Shown here: positions 46,683 through 57,605 of the stretch, one piece after another
Layout: every line of letters starts with the position of its first letter
How positions within the stretch are numbered: position 1 is the first letter of the stretch
Assembly: GCA_003194525.1 (NCBI GenBank)
Contig: NBIV01000222.1
Span: forward strand, 60,438 to 124,437
Reading direction: 5' to 3'
DNA: 64,000 bases
Origin: Gracilariopsis chorda
Lineage: Eukaryota; Rhodophyta; Florideophyceae; Gracilariales; Gracilariaceae
Notes under the pieces: generated by a model
Seen by the model: only the letters and a program-made list of their open reading frames with translations
The model's database searches: none
What the model was told of the DNA's origin: nothing
Made by a program: the position numbers and the translations under genes

Positions 46683-48772
46683 CTATTGGCCAGCAAGGTT
46701 TAGAGGCGCCTTAGCAGTGAACGTGTGGTCAGGGATACGCTTTTTTAGGAGATCGCGCTCCGTGTAGCCCATTTTGGTCCAATGGCGATTAGTAAAATTC
46801 GCCGGAATATTATCAGGCGGTACCCACTGGTCGTACTCCGGGCCATAGCCATACCAGTGGACTTTGTAAAGCGCCTCACCTTTTTCTTCAAGGCCAGCGG
46901 AGACGATGCAGTCTACAAAATACTCGCCACAGTCCTCCTCTGGTAAATACATGTCCTCGAAGGCTCCATATCCGTCGTCCGACGAGACGGTTTTGCGGAC
47001 GCCGGGGTCGTCAGCAACGGCACCCTGTGGACTCGCTTTATTGACCTGAGAACCAAGAGGGTCGGCAGTAACGGCGCGTGTGCCCGGCGGTGGTGGCGGC
47101 TCTAGGACGCTTGGGGATGTGCGCGCGGCGGCCTGCGGTATACTCGCACTTCCGATAGGGGGTTGCATCGGTCCAACCAACGGCCGAGGTGCCCTGGACA
47201 CGCGTCCGTCGACACGATATCCTGAAGGCCGTCTCGGTCTATTGTAACAGTATGGCACGTGGACTTGATTACCTTGTATGGTCCGGTGGAACGAGCTACC
47301 GGCTTGGACGCAGAGTCCTCGGCCTCGTGTTTTTCCCTGGGTGGCCGGTCCAAATGGACGTAGTCCCATGTAGAAAAATTGGACAAAAACCAGATGGCCT
47401 TATCAAAGTCCGCTTTGTAGCGCCTCTGCGCTTTGTCCAAATGGGCCTGGGTGGCCTTCAGGACGGAATCGATTCGCTTACGCGACTACCTTTTGGCCTG
47501 AGCTGGCGTCATTTCGCCAGTAACGTCCTGGGAGATGCCTGTATCCTGTAGGTTGACCATGTAGAGTGGGGGCGCTGGGACCAGAGTAAGGTCAAAGGGT
47601 GTCGTACCCGTGGACCGTTGGAATTGATGATTGTAGGCATAGGCCAAGGGTTGGAGGTAATCGTCCCAGTCCAACTGGTGCTCAGCCACATAGTGGCTCA
47701 ACCTGGAGGGCCGCGTCCTATTAAAAACGCTCAGCTTGTCCATTGGTCTGTAGGTGGTAGGCGGTGGTGAGGAGGTGTTTTAGACCTAAGGCAGAGCACA
47801 CATGTTCAAAGAACTTGGAGAAAAATTGTTGGCCGTTGTCGGTCAACAGATATAAAGGCAGGCCGTAGGGGTATATCCAATGGACCAGAAACGCCATAGC
47901 AACATCAGTTGCCGTGGTGGACCGTAGGGAAAGAGCACGCGTCATCTTGGAAAACCTGTTAGTAATAACCAAGATGGAGGAGTGCCCATGGGTCGATTTA
48001 GAGAAAGGACCTAGGATGTCCATAGCAACAAATTCCAAAGGTCCTGCCGCAGGGAATAGTTCAGCTTCCCCTGGTGCAGCGCTCGTGTTCCCCGAATCCT
48101 AGCGCATGCTGCGCATCTCCGTGCGATCTTCATTATATCGTTGGCCATGAGAGGCCAATAGAAGAATCTCCTTAATGTCTGATACATTCTCGTCCCGCCT
48201 GGGTGGCCAGACAGCCGAGGGTAATGAGCCAGATATAGGAGTCTTGCCTGAAGGGCCTTTGGAACAACGCGCTGTACTGCCCCATCAAGTGGAGAGCCGC
48301 GGCACAATATTCCGTGACGGTCATAATCAAACAGGGACCCAGGGATCCCGACTGCATTAGCCCACTGGACACACTGTTCATCACCTTTCTGGGCCGCGAG
48401 GAAGTCTTTGAGGAATATGGGGGTGAGGTCTCCTATTTCCGTCTGGGCCACGTGGACTTCCAGGGATGGGTCCTCCCAGTCAATAGTGCATAACATGACC
48501 TTAGGTTCTTCTCCATTCCCTTGGATAGTGGTAACTTCTCCTACCAGGTCACCGATTTTCGATTCAACCTCTGCATCCTGTGGATCTTCCCATAGGGTGG
48601 GAATCTCATCGTCAAATGGGGTTTGATACGTGCCATCGGTCACAATACGAGATAACGCATCAGCGGCTTGGTGCTTTGAGCCAGGCCTATAGGTAACCTC
48701 GTACTCAAATTCGGCCAACCGGAGTCTCCAGCGGCCAAACGGGATGACACATGGGTCATACTCAGAAGCCAT
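46683..48772 (-). pseudogene. Chromovirus A integrase and chromodomain, decayed
   Basis: Reading leftward: the end of RNase H (RLRLAEFEYEVTYRPGSKHQAADALSRI, about 48730), then the integrase zinc region (YLAHYPRLSGHPGG ... CAACARIRG). The catalytic core has FVAMDILGPFSKS, LLTDNGQQFFSKFF and NGQAERF (D, D, E, about 48020-47720). The integrase C-terminal SH3-like part follows, and a chromodomain at about 46900-46790 (YKVHWYGYGPEYDQWVPP). Frameshifts occur near 48,060, at a T-run at 47,725, and near 47,400. The chromodomain would have directed insertion to marked chromatin. Confidence 0.88.
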
Positions 48773-50126
48773 CGGAGGGCATTGTGTTTAGGGGAATTTA
48801 GGGTGTTTAGGTCTTATAGTAGTGTTGCTTGTAAGTATGGGCTAGGACAGCGTTTTAGGGGAGTCGGCTTGGGCATGGTACTGACACAGGACGTTGACAT
48901 AGTGGTGGAAACGCTGTATGCGCTTGTATGTGCATTTTTGACCCCTTCTGTGGAGTTCGTTGTCCTGTAGGCACTGTATGATGCATTCTGGACGGGCTAA
49001 AAAATGTGGACACAGATTATACAGGACATCGTTTTGCAACAACGTTGTCCTGGGTTCAAAAAATTAATATTTTTCACCCCCCCTACGACATAGTTTTGGA
49101 AGAATTTGCCACGTGCCTGGTGCGTGCACCACAAACGTGGGTTTTCGAGGTACGGAAAGGCATGCTCCGTACCAAAATAAACGTGCTCTAAGACAACATT
49201 TTTCGCGTATACCGTCAGACGCGTGCATGTGGTTATGCCTGTGTAAGTGAAGCGCAAATACTCCGTCTGAGCTGCGTTTGCCTTCGCTCCTGAGACATAT
49301 GGGGCTTTGCAGAGCGGTCTTAGCACTTTGCGTTTGTTGAGGGGGGGTAAGATTGGATTGTTCATGTTATATATGTGGTTTTAGCTTTCATTACGCTTCG
49401 GAAGGGAAGCGGATCTAAGGTAGCGGTTTTTAGAATAGAGTTTAAGGCTTTTACGGCGGCTTTGAAAGTTTACGGGTACATGGTGTCCTATGTATGCTAC
49501 AGGTCTGTAGGGGTTTTAGTGGATTCTTAACACGCAGAGTTCTTTAGGGGCTCCATGGGAACTTGCGTAGGGTTTAGGGTGTTTTCAGATATAGCTGTAC
49601 AGCTTAGTATAGGGTTTTCAGATTGTTTTTATTAGGCGTTTCTATCTCGGCTAAGGGGTTTTACGGTTTTTTGGGGACTCTACAAATGAAGACGTCTTAG
49701 TTATTTTCCGGATAACTTGTTCTAGCTTTAGGGGTCTTTAGAATTTTAGCATAGCTGTAATATGTACCAGAAATGGTTGCGAAGGCAGTTTTAAGGTATT
49801 AAACTTGGATAGGGGTTTGTACACCTCCAGAGGTGTTAGGGGTTCGTAATAGGAGCGATGGTGATTGAAAAGTATGTGTGAGAGTCTATAATGCTTTGGG
49901 CTTTTAGGGGCTTTAGAGTATTGACAAATACATGTTTTATGTATAGGGGTTTTTAGGGTCTGTGTAAACGGAGAGGTTCTAAACCCAAACCCATAGACCT
50001 GCTGAAACTTTGGGGTTTTTGACAATAGGGTTTTTTTTCCTATATTAGTGTGCTGGCAGTTTACGACAAAAGGCCAACAAATTGCTCAAGGGGCAGTATT
50101 GAAGGGGTTTTTGTTATACAAAGAGC

Positions 50127-50360
50127 GAGATGTGCACGCGACGTTTAGTTTGTTTGCAACAGGACAGCGTTCGTGTCGCGCAAAGTGAGGCGTGTCAGGT
50201 ATTTCAGCAGACAATGTTCCGACACGTGGTACACGGTGGTTCATTAGTATGAGCTTAGAGTGTAGAGGAACTCTACATTCGCGTCCGGCGACACGGAAAC
50301 ACTCTTGTTGTGCGACGGTGGTTGTCTCACTGGACACTGCCGAAGTCGTTTGTTAGACGT
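50127..50360 (+). repeat. ~230-bp direct repeat, copy 1
   Basis: It is similar along its length to 50523-50760. Shared landmarks are 'gcacgcgac', 'gtttgtttg', 'acacgtgg', 'agtgtagaggaac' and 'actgcc.aag'. In this copy the palindromes are eroded. Confidence 0.65.
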
Positions 50361-50522
50361 ATTTTTGTAACATCCATCCTTGGTTGTAAGGGTGCCGAAA
50401 CTTAGGCCTTTTACGTAAATCTGTAGCAGTAGTTTATATGGGGCATATAAATTACTACCAATGTCGTGTAAGTTGATTACGGGGGAGTACGCAATCGGCT
50501 GGGGGTTATAGGAATAGGGGTT

Positions 50523-50760
50523 TTTTGCACGCGACTGTTTGTTTGTGCTCGACAGGAATACGTTCCTGTCGTGCACGCGGAGGTGTGTCGCGCGACAAAG
50601 CAGAGAATGTGGTGACACGTGGCAATGGATTGGTGAGGTTCATAAGCATACAGTGTAGAGGAACGTTACACATGCGTCGCACGACAGGAACACGTTCCTG
50701 TCGCGCAACGGCAGTTGTTTCACTCGACACTGCCCAAGCCTCTGTTACACGTAGGGTACT
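50523..50760 (+). repeat. ~230-bp direct repeat, copy 2, with palindromes
   Basis: It contains three palindromes: CGACAGGAA-TACG-TTCCTGTCG (50550-50571), TGTCGCGCGACA (50586-50597) and CGACAGGAA-CACG-TTCCTGTCG (50682-50703). The same core recurs at 54107-54330, on the other side of the helicase relic. Confidence 0.75.
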
Positions 50761-51251
50761 ACCTATGCATGGTTTCCGAGCAGTGCTAGCGAGCATGTGG
50801 CACATGGTGGGTTTTCGGTGAATTACTAGAGTTTTAAGCAAGTACACTTTGTGTACTTGCTTACTACTACGCGGCATTATGACGTTCTTGTGTTTAGATA
50901 CAAGGTTCTTGTACTGCACGCGAACCATATCGTAGGAACTTGCTTACATCCTTAGTATTTAGGTACTACTTGGTGGGTTATTAGGGTCCCTAGGCGTTTT
51001 ACGTGCAGCGGGTTTTGGGTTTTTAGGGGTTCCTTTAATCCTTTGTACCCAAACAGGGAAGAAAATGAAGCAGGGGACTGGGCTGCAGATCCGCTATAAG
51101 TAATGTAGGTACCGAGCGAATAGGTTAGTGTGAGAGGGGTTTTAAACAGATTAAGTGGCAATTTGTTTCGAACTGCCTGTGGGAATTAGCTCTGTGTGTA
51201 TTAGACGAGTCTCCATTGCAACATATATTAAAACGGATTTAGGGCTATCTT

Positions 51252-53832
51252 TTATGACGAAGTACTACAGAAAGTTTTCAATTGACTGACTACAGCATGT
51301 TGCCGGTCGTCGGTTGATTTCAGACCAGCAAGCGTCCAGGCAGGTAGCCTTTGGTGTAACTGGGCGTCATTGAAACGGGAATCGATGCAAATGACGGCGC
51401 CATAGTCATGTTTGTGTCTAATCACTCTCCCCACCGCTCGGTTTAAAGCACTGAAGGCTTGGTTGTAGTACCATTAACCGCGAGTGAGAGCGGATAGTCT
51501 GTGCTGCACAACTTTTGCTCGAGGATCAAGCCACATTAACTTGCAGCGAACTGGGAGGTGCATGAGGTATGGGAGTGGGATGCAGATGAGTATGACAGCT
51601 CAAGAAGCCTCATTTTTGAAGTCAACTCCGTCAGAAAGTTTACCCCTATACGCCGCAAATAACACAGCTCTATCGTTATGTTTTGCTGCGTGGGAGTATG
51701 TTGCGAGGACAGAGTCAAAGTCTGGTCCTCTGTTTTTAGGTTCTGTTAGAACAGATTGCTTTGCAGCAATCATTGAAGCCCAAATCTCGGAAGTCTGCCA
51801 GTAGTTCTGTAAAGTTCCTAACAATGTGTAGCTTGGCAGAAAGACCAGTATTCCGTGCGGAATACCGTGAAAGTAATAGAAGAGAGCGTTTCCCAGTGCT
51901 TGTTGAAAGTTGGGGTTTGTCGCACCACGAGATGTGGCTGAGAAGGGGTAGTTGGAAGGACCTCGGGTTGCAAAAGCAAGAAATAATTGGTTCGGCACAG
52001 CTGCCACATGGGGGAGGGTGCTCCGTATGTGTAAATCGGTTCCTATTCCGTAGCACAAAGCGTCCATGGGTTTGAGGGTACGGGAGGTTAGAATAACCGT
52101 TCGAGCGACTTCCGCAACATCTCTAAAACACACGGAAGCGGTCATGCACAGAAAACAGAGTTGTACCTTCGTTTCTATGTGTTCTTCATTAGTGCGGGTG
52201 ACAGCCATGGTAAACGCGTCGGGCTAACGGAAGAAGTATTCGAGGGAGTTGAGAACGCGAGCAGTCCATTGGAAGCCGCTCTTGAGAATTTCGTTCAAAA
52301 CGCGGACATTACATTTCATATTAGAGTTCTTCACGGGTTGTTCAGCGGAGATGCCAGGGCATTGCGCGATGTTTAGGGTTGAAATGGCATTGACCCGCTG
52401 ATGTTTCTAGTATTTAAGAAAATCGCGAAACAGCTGTGGTAAATGACTGTGGTTGAACCTTCCAAAGTATGTATCTGCAGATTGCCACGAGGGGAGTTGG
52501 GCGGCGGTTATGTCTGCATCAGACAAATATTTTAGTAATCGAGAGCCTTGGACGATTGGTTCATCGAAGTGGTTGGGGTGGAAAGCTGGAGCATCTGCCA
52601 GTACTAGTTTACCGAGATGTACCATTTTGAAAAGCATTTGAGAAGTGATGTGCAAACTGGTATGGAACGGTTCGTTAGTGTTTTTGGTAACAAAGAATGT
52701 CCGTCGCTATCTGAACAGCGTTAAATACAGGTTGGATATCAACCACGAAGCTGGAAAACTCGCGAGCAAGATCCTCGATATTATGAGCTTCGTCGAAGAT
52801 GACGATGTTGTTAGAAACGTCGAGCCCACGTGCATTTCTGCACACTTTGTCCAAAACGTAGTTGTATGGGCAGAACACTAACTGGGCATTGTGAAAAAGA
52901 TTCTGGCCTGCATAATAAGGGCAGCCTTGGAAGCTCCGTCCGAGTTTAACTAAATCCTCGATATCCCAAGGTTCGGGGGTTTTGGTCTTGTAGGTGCAAA
53001 GCATATCCGTTCCGGACGTAAAATGACAACCACGGGCGCAGTAAATGAGGGCCTTGCATAAGTCGCCTTTTCTGGTATTTGGTGAGTTCTGAACAAAAGG
53101 ATTGATACAGGACTCATTTCGCGACCCTAAAATCGCTATGCGAGGTGCGTAATCGGTTTTCTGTAGTTCCAAGGCCACTTGTGATATCGAGGCTTGTGTT
53201 CTTGTCACGTAGAACATCCGAGGCTCCCAAGCATTAGAGGCATTGGCTGACAATTGTTCAATGCAATGTGGACCTTCATGATACGAAGATGTGGGGATGG
53301 GGGCTGGAACGAGGTATGAAAACAAATTCGTACTTGTAGTGACTGCATTGTGGGAAGTTGGACGGAAATGCACAAGCCATTGCCATGTGGTATCCGCAAA
53401 CTGCTTAGGTGGCTCAAAGTCGTCGTATTGGAGATTTATATTGTCATAGATACTACCCTCTGAGTTAAGAGCACTACACGAAGATGATGGACACACATTG
53501 TGGATAGTAGTCGAGCTTGCATCAACGGGGTTTTCGTCATCGACAATGTATTGGCCGAGGGCGAGTGTCGAACATAATAGGCCGAGCGTTTTTCCTATAC
53601 CTGTCGGAGATTCGATGATTGCGTGTTGGCGGTTTTTATCCGAGCTTATGACTGAGTGCATTAGGGCGAACTGCGTGCCGTAAGGTTGATGGGGGAATGA
53701 AACGGGAACGCCTGCAATTGGAAACAATAGCATATTGATTTTTAGATGGATGCTTGTGAGAAAAGGGGTTTTTGAGGTAGGGCAGGGGATCGCAGAGCGT
53801 TGAGGGAGGGATTCGTACAGCTGGAAAAACAA
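51252..53832 (-). pseudogene. FANCJ-like (Rad3/XPD family) DNA helicase, decayed
   Basis: Reading leftward from the ATG at 53832: a Q-like motif (VSFPHQPYGTQ), Walker A ESPTGIGKTLGLLCS, and motif Ia TRTQASISQV. Four Fe-S cysteines follow in order (ESCINP, GDLC, ARGC, QGCPYY), then WDIEDLVKLGR, CPYNYVLD, and the DEAH box FDEAHNIEDLAREF (about 52820). The second domain has VILTSRTLKP (about 52085), GILVFLPSYTLL (about 51860), AAYRGKLSDGVDF (about 51620) and GRVIRHKHDYGAV (about 51430). The blocks fit FANCJ (BRIP1) better than RTEL1. There is one frame change near 52,660 (possible short intron). In-frame stops are TAG 52407, TAG 52209, TGA 51600 and TAA 51474. The enzyme unwinds DNA 5'-3' during repair. 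Confidence 0.88.
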
Positions 53833-54106
53833 GTTATAGGTTCTCTCGCTATAACACGAAGTTTAAGAGGATATATGCCGTGTGACTGAAAGTATGTGCG
53901 TAGTGTAGTGCATCAACAACCAAGCGTGACGGTGGTGCAACAGCGGTTGTGACTTTTGATGAGTGAAGTCACGAACTTACACGTGTGGGTTTTGAGCACA
54001 GGTGCCCCGTGTAACAAGAAATTTGTAGAGATTCAGATGTATGGGGTTTTCGTTACAACATCTTGATCCACTTTGAGAGCAATAATTTGGCTCTGCAGAA
54101 AACGTG

Positions 54107-54330
54107 ATGTGTCGAGCGACACGAGTGTGTTTGAACGACAGGAACCGGTTCCTGTCGTGCGAGCACAGTGGCAGCCACGCACAGCGCGACCTGTGTCGAG
54201 CGACACGATTGTGTGTGCAGGACAGGAACCGGTTCCTGTCGTGCGAGCACAGCGGCAGCCGGGCACAGCGCGACCTGTGTCCAGCGACAGGAGTGTGTTT
54301 TCTTGACAGGGACCCGTTCGTGTTTTGCAA
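54107..54330 (+). repeat. 84-bp tandem repeat with perfect palindromes
   Basis: About 2.7 units of 84 bases. Each holds GTGTCGAGCGACAC (54109-54122, 54193-54206; eroded at 54277) and the palindrome core GACAGGAACCGGTTCCTGTC. That core is a perfect 24-base palindrome at 54135-54158 and a perfect 20-base one at 54221-54240. It is related to the palindromes at 50550-50703. Confidence 0.85.
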
Positions 54331-54522
54331 TCACACTCACAAGGACCACGCAGGTTGCACGAAGCGAAACATTAGCCTTGCGACGACGTTAAGCCACTGC
54401 TCTCGTGGAACGATGCGCATTGCCCTTGTAGGGCGGGATAGGCGTTCTGGCCTCACTTGCGTTAAACGCATATGGGTGGATGCCAATAGGGGCATAACGG
54501 CTGAATTTATAACGCCTATATA

Positions 54523-57500
54523 TTACATGATAGAATGCGTTGCTCGGCACCAAGTGATGAGGCGGGCGAGGTTGGGCACCGAACGAGAATCCGAGGCGGT
54601 TACCCACGCATGGAATAGGTAGTCCCTGTGCTTATCTTTGTTTGACGTGTTCATGATCTCCGTCTTCAAGTTGTTGTAACGCGTTTGGCTGCTTGGGTCA
54701 AACAGTGCAGCGGCGATGCTATCCTGTATATCCGAAGATTTGCGCCACAACACCCATGCGGCTTGTCGAAGTGCGATGAATTCACAGTGCCTGGTACCAA
54801 ACGTTGCTGGAGAAGCATGCGTTTTAAACCCTTTGTAGTACCCCATGTGACATTGGTAACATGTACTAGGTGCTCCTTTTTTCACGTCGCAGAGCGAAGT
54901 TTGATGAAGAGACGAGAAGCAATGGAAGCATCTTCCTTTTCCATATGCACAGGAATGTTGTTCTTTGGAAACCATACGATGTTCGGTCATCAAGCATGGT
55001 ATGCAGACGGAGGTGAAACGCCGTGCCAGCTCTTGGATGTGGTGTACGAGAACCTGTGGGGGCATACTTTCGAGCTCGTGAAAGGCATTTGCCGATGACT
55101 GTGGTGGCGTACAGTTTTCCCCGGCCTCTTCAAGTATTTTCTGAGTTGGATTCCGTTGGGGCTTACCGGTGTCCATCCTTGCTTCATGCACATCTCTGGA
55201 TAAGTCAGGCAGCATCAGTAACGGTTGCAGTTCAAAGTCAAGTTCTTCATCGTCTTCAGCATGATGTCTCGGTGGGGGTGTTACAATGGCTCTGACGTGG
55301 TTTTTCAGAGATGGGTTTTTTATACTGCGTTGTTCAACTGGCTTTGTAGGGTTGGTGTGTGGGGTGGAGGATCTGGAACCATTGCGTTTGTTACACACAT
55401 CACAGTTGAGAACCTGGGGGCTGAATAATCAAATACCTGGTTGAGTGCCATCAACGTACCCGTACAATGCGTTTCGCCGACAAACTGTGTCCGATTCCAT
55501 CCACGCCTTGGCGCTATTCCATCGGTACTGAGCCATTGCGTCTAAGTAGCTTCTGCTGATATCGTGCTTGTTTTGATTATTGGTCGTACATAACAAGTCC
55601 CTTATCTTCTGGAAATAAGACTTGCAGTATATTGTGACACACTTGGCAGGTTTGTTGTCTCGACCCGCTCTGCCGGCTTGCTGCGCGAGGTCCACTAAGC
55701 TTGCTACACCTCCCAAGTTGTACACGATAGGCACATCAGGTGCGTCAAGTCCGGTTCCAAACGCCGCTGTGCAAATCATTATTAGGACTTGCCTGGGGTA
55801 ACAATTTGCGGTTTGTGGGGGTTGAGGGGACATCCAATTGTGGTGTGTGTTGGTCTTGTCGTTGTCTGCGAGTCCCGCATGGTATAGTAAGAGGGTGAGG
55901 GATATATCGGGGTTTGTATATGACCACGGCATTGTGTCCTGTTGGGTAAGGTAAGTGTGGCAATATTCTGCGTCTGATCTCGTCAGGGAAAAGAGCATAA
56001 TTCGAACCACCCGCTTGTCCGTTGTGAGTAAGAAGTTGGAAACATCGTTTGCGAAGACGTGTAGTGCCTGCTCGATAAATTGAGAAAATTTAGATCGATA
56101 GAGGCCGGTATCTGTCCGGTAACGCTTCAAACTAATGGGGATTGCGGTGGTTGAGAGGTCTGTTACGATAAAAGATATATTGTCTCGGGCGGTGCAGGTG
56201 TGATAAAGGGAGGCAGCTGATATTTGGAGTTGGGATAGTAGTATTGGCCTATCCGCAGGAGGAAGGGTTGCACTCAGCATCACTCGAGGAACTTGAACGG
56301 GTACATAGTTTAGACCCACATGCATATGCGCCAGAGCCGGGCGGAAGTGTTGCCACATCAGATAGCAGTGCACCTCGTCAAGTACAATGCGTGCAAGGCG
56401 CCGGTGGTGTGTTAAGTGTTGAACTAAAGAATGAAAGGCTTCCGAAGCCACCACTACCACCGATAGTATGTATACATCTGCAAATTCTTCTCGTCCGTCA
56501 TGACGTGGGGTCGTTGAGCACTCTAGATCGAATCTTGTAACCCTCTGCACGTATTCTGCTGCCAAGGTTTTTAGAGGAACAACGATGATAGATGTCATAA
56601 CGCCTTTTTCCATGTACATCGGTAGTAGGACTGACAACGTTTTTCCAGAAGACGTGGGCATCAAAACTAGCATTGTGTCTCTCTTCTCCCGTACCGCAGC
56701 GGTTATAACAAACTGTGCATGCGATTTGAATAGAGCCGTATCGTTGCGTAACCCTTCCCTAAGGGCTTCCAGAAACCTTTGTATTAAATGTTCGTATACT
56801 GTCGGAGCTGGAGTATACAACACGGCACCTCCTCTCGGCAGCTCTCGTCGCTCTACAGACCCCGACCCGGGCGACACGTACGGGAATGTCTTCTTACTGG
56901 ATTTGGTCGGAGTAGAGTGGTTGCCGTCCTGGATGGAAAGGGGCTTCGCAGTGGGATCTGCTCGCGTTTCGGAACCACCTTCTGAGACGATAACCTCATC
57001 TAAGGGATTCGGGCTTGGTCGCTTCTTTGCGGTCTGGGCTGGGAAAACATTTGCGATTCCGAGAAGGGTGTGCCATTGCGTAGACCATTCCCTATATTTC
57101 GAAAGGTCACTTCTTCGTAAGCCGGTTATATCTGTAGGGGTGCGAGCATAGAGCATTTTAGCTGTGTGAGCGGAGTGTCCAGCTTCATTGTGGGCTGTTT
57201 GAAAGAACTCTTCCATGATAGACTTTGAAAAGGAGTTTTCAATGCCCTTAGCAAGTGTAGAAGAAAGTGCGCAGGTGATACCCGCGGAGAAGTTGCGGTA
57301 GTCAGCAAATGTGATATTGTATCCAGCAGCTGAGAAACAAGCTGCGACTATAGGTCGAATTGCTTTTGCAGTAAGCGCTGCTCCCTGAACGGCAAAAAGC
57401 ATCTTCCACTGGATGTCCTTCTTCTCTTCGCCGAACAACAAGGATACAAACAGAGTTTCAACGGGGCGGATGAGTGTGAAGTAGGTTAAAAGCACCTGCG

Positions 57501-57564
57501 CCGTTTTAGGGTCCGGGAATCTGGGTACTGGGCGCGCGCCGCCAGTTGTGTTCTGTGTTTTCAT
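54523..57564 (-). pseudogene. RecQ-type helicase with recombinase-like N-terminus
   Basis: The frame is open from 57639 to 55432, but the first bases are LTR sequence; the first ATG outside the LTR is 57564. Residue numbers here count from 57639. Residues 42-195 look like the tyrosine-recombinase-like region of fungal RecQ-type mobile or telomere-linked helicases: YFTLIRPVE, DYRNFSAGI (R115), AGHSAHTAKMLYA (H155, Y164), WHTLLG. The helicase follows: Walker A MPTSSGKT (327-334), DEVHC (421-425), LSATLPP (455-461), FGTGLDAPDV (627-636), QQAGRAGRD (653-661). An in-frame TGA (55429-55431) precedes CDVC and a Cys/His-rich zinc region (RCFHCFSSLHQTSLC, TCYQC) ending at 54523. Confidence 0.82.
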
Positions 57565-57605
57565 GTATCGAGTGATTAGAACCGGTTTAGAGTCCAGGAG
57601 AATAA

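Larger units (their letters stand above)
43676..48775 (-). mobile_element. Ty3/Gypsy chromovirus A, 5'-truncated
   Basis: On the minus strand: the end of RNase H (48772), integrase, chromodomain (to 46683), then an opposite-strand ORF region, a purine tract and a 3' LTR. RT, protease, gag and the 5' LTR are missing. The break at about 48,775 abuts sequence with TTTAGGG-like words. Layout and LTR edge match element B. Confidence 0.8.
48785..51150 (+). repeat. Field of TTTAGGG-like motifs
   Basis: The plus strand has many scattered words such as TTTAGGGG, TTTAGGG, GGGGTTTTAG and GGGGTTTTT (for example 48785-48805, 49545-49580, 49655, 49730, 49910-49960, 50010, 50985-51030). They are not a clean tandem array. 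They resemble degenerate plant/alga-type telomere repeats, but may just reflect a TG-rich base composition. Confidence 0.4.

Noticed and set aside
18340..53832. Reassigned stop codons (TAA/TAG read as Gln)
   Set aside because: In-frame TAA/TAG at Gln positions are tempting, but the long intact ORFs (beta-propeller, RecQ-type core, integrase B, antisense ORF B) contain none inside and end with ordinary TAG, TGA or TAA. TGA also appears at both Trp and Arg positions. Mutation is the simpler reading.
50550..54330. CRISPR-like array
   Set aside because: There are only a few palindromic units in tandem, with no unique spacers, and the context is eukaryotic.
54053..54622. Repetitive open frames at the 84-bp tandem repeats
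   Set aside because: They are open on both strands because 84 is a multiple of three and the units are palindromic; there is no sign of coding.
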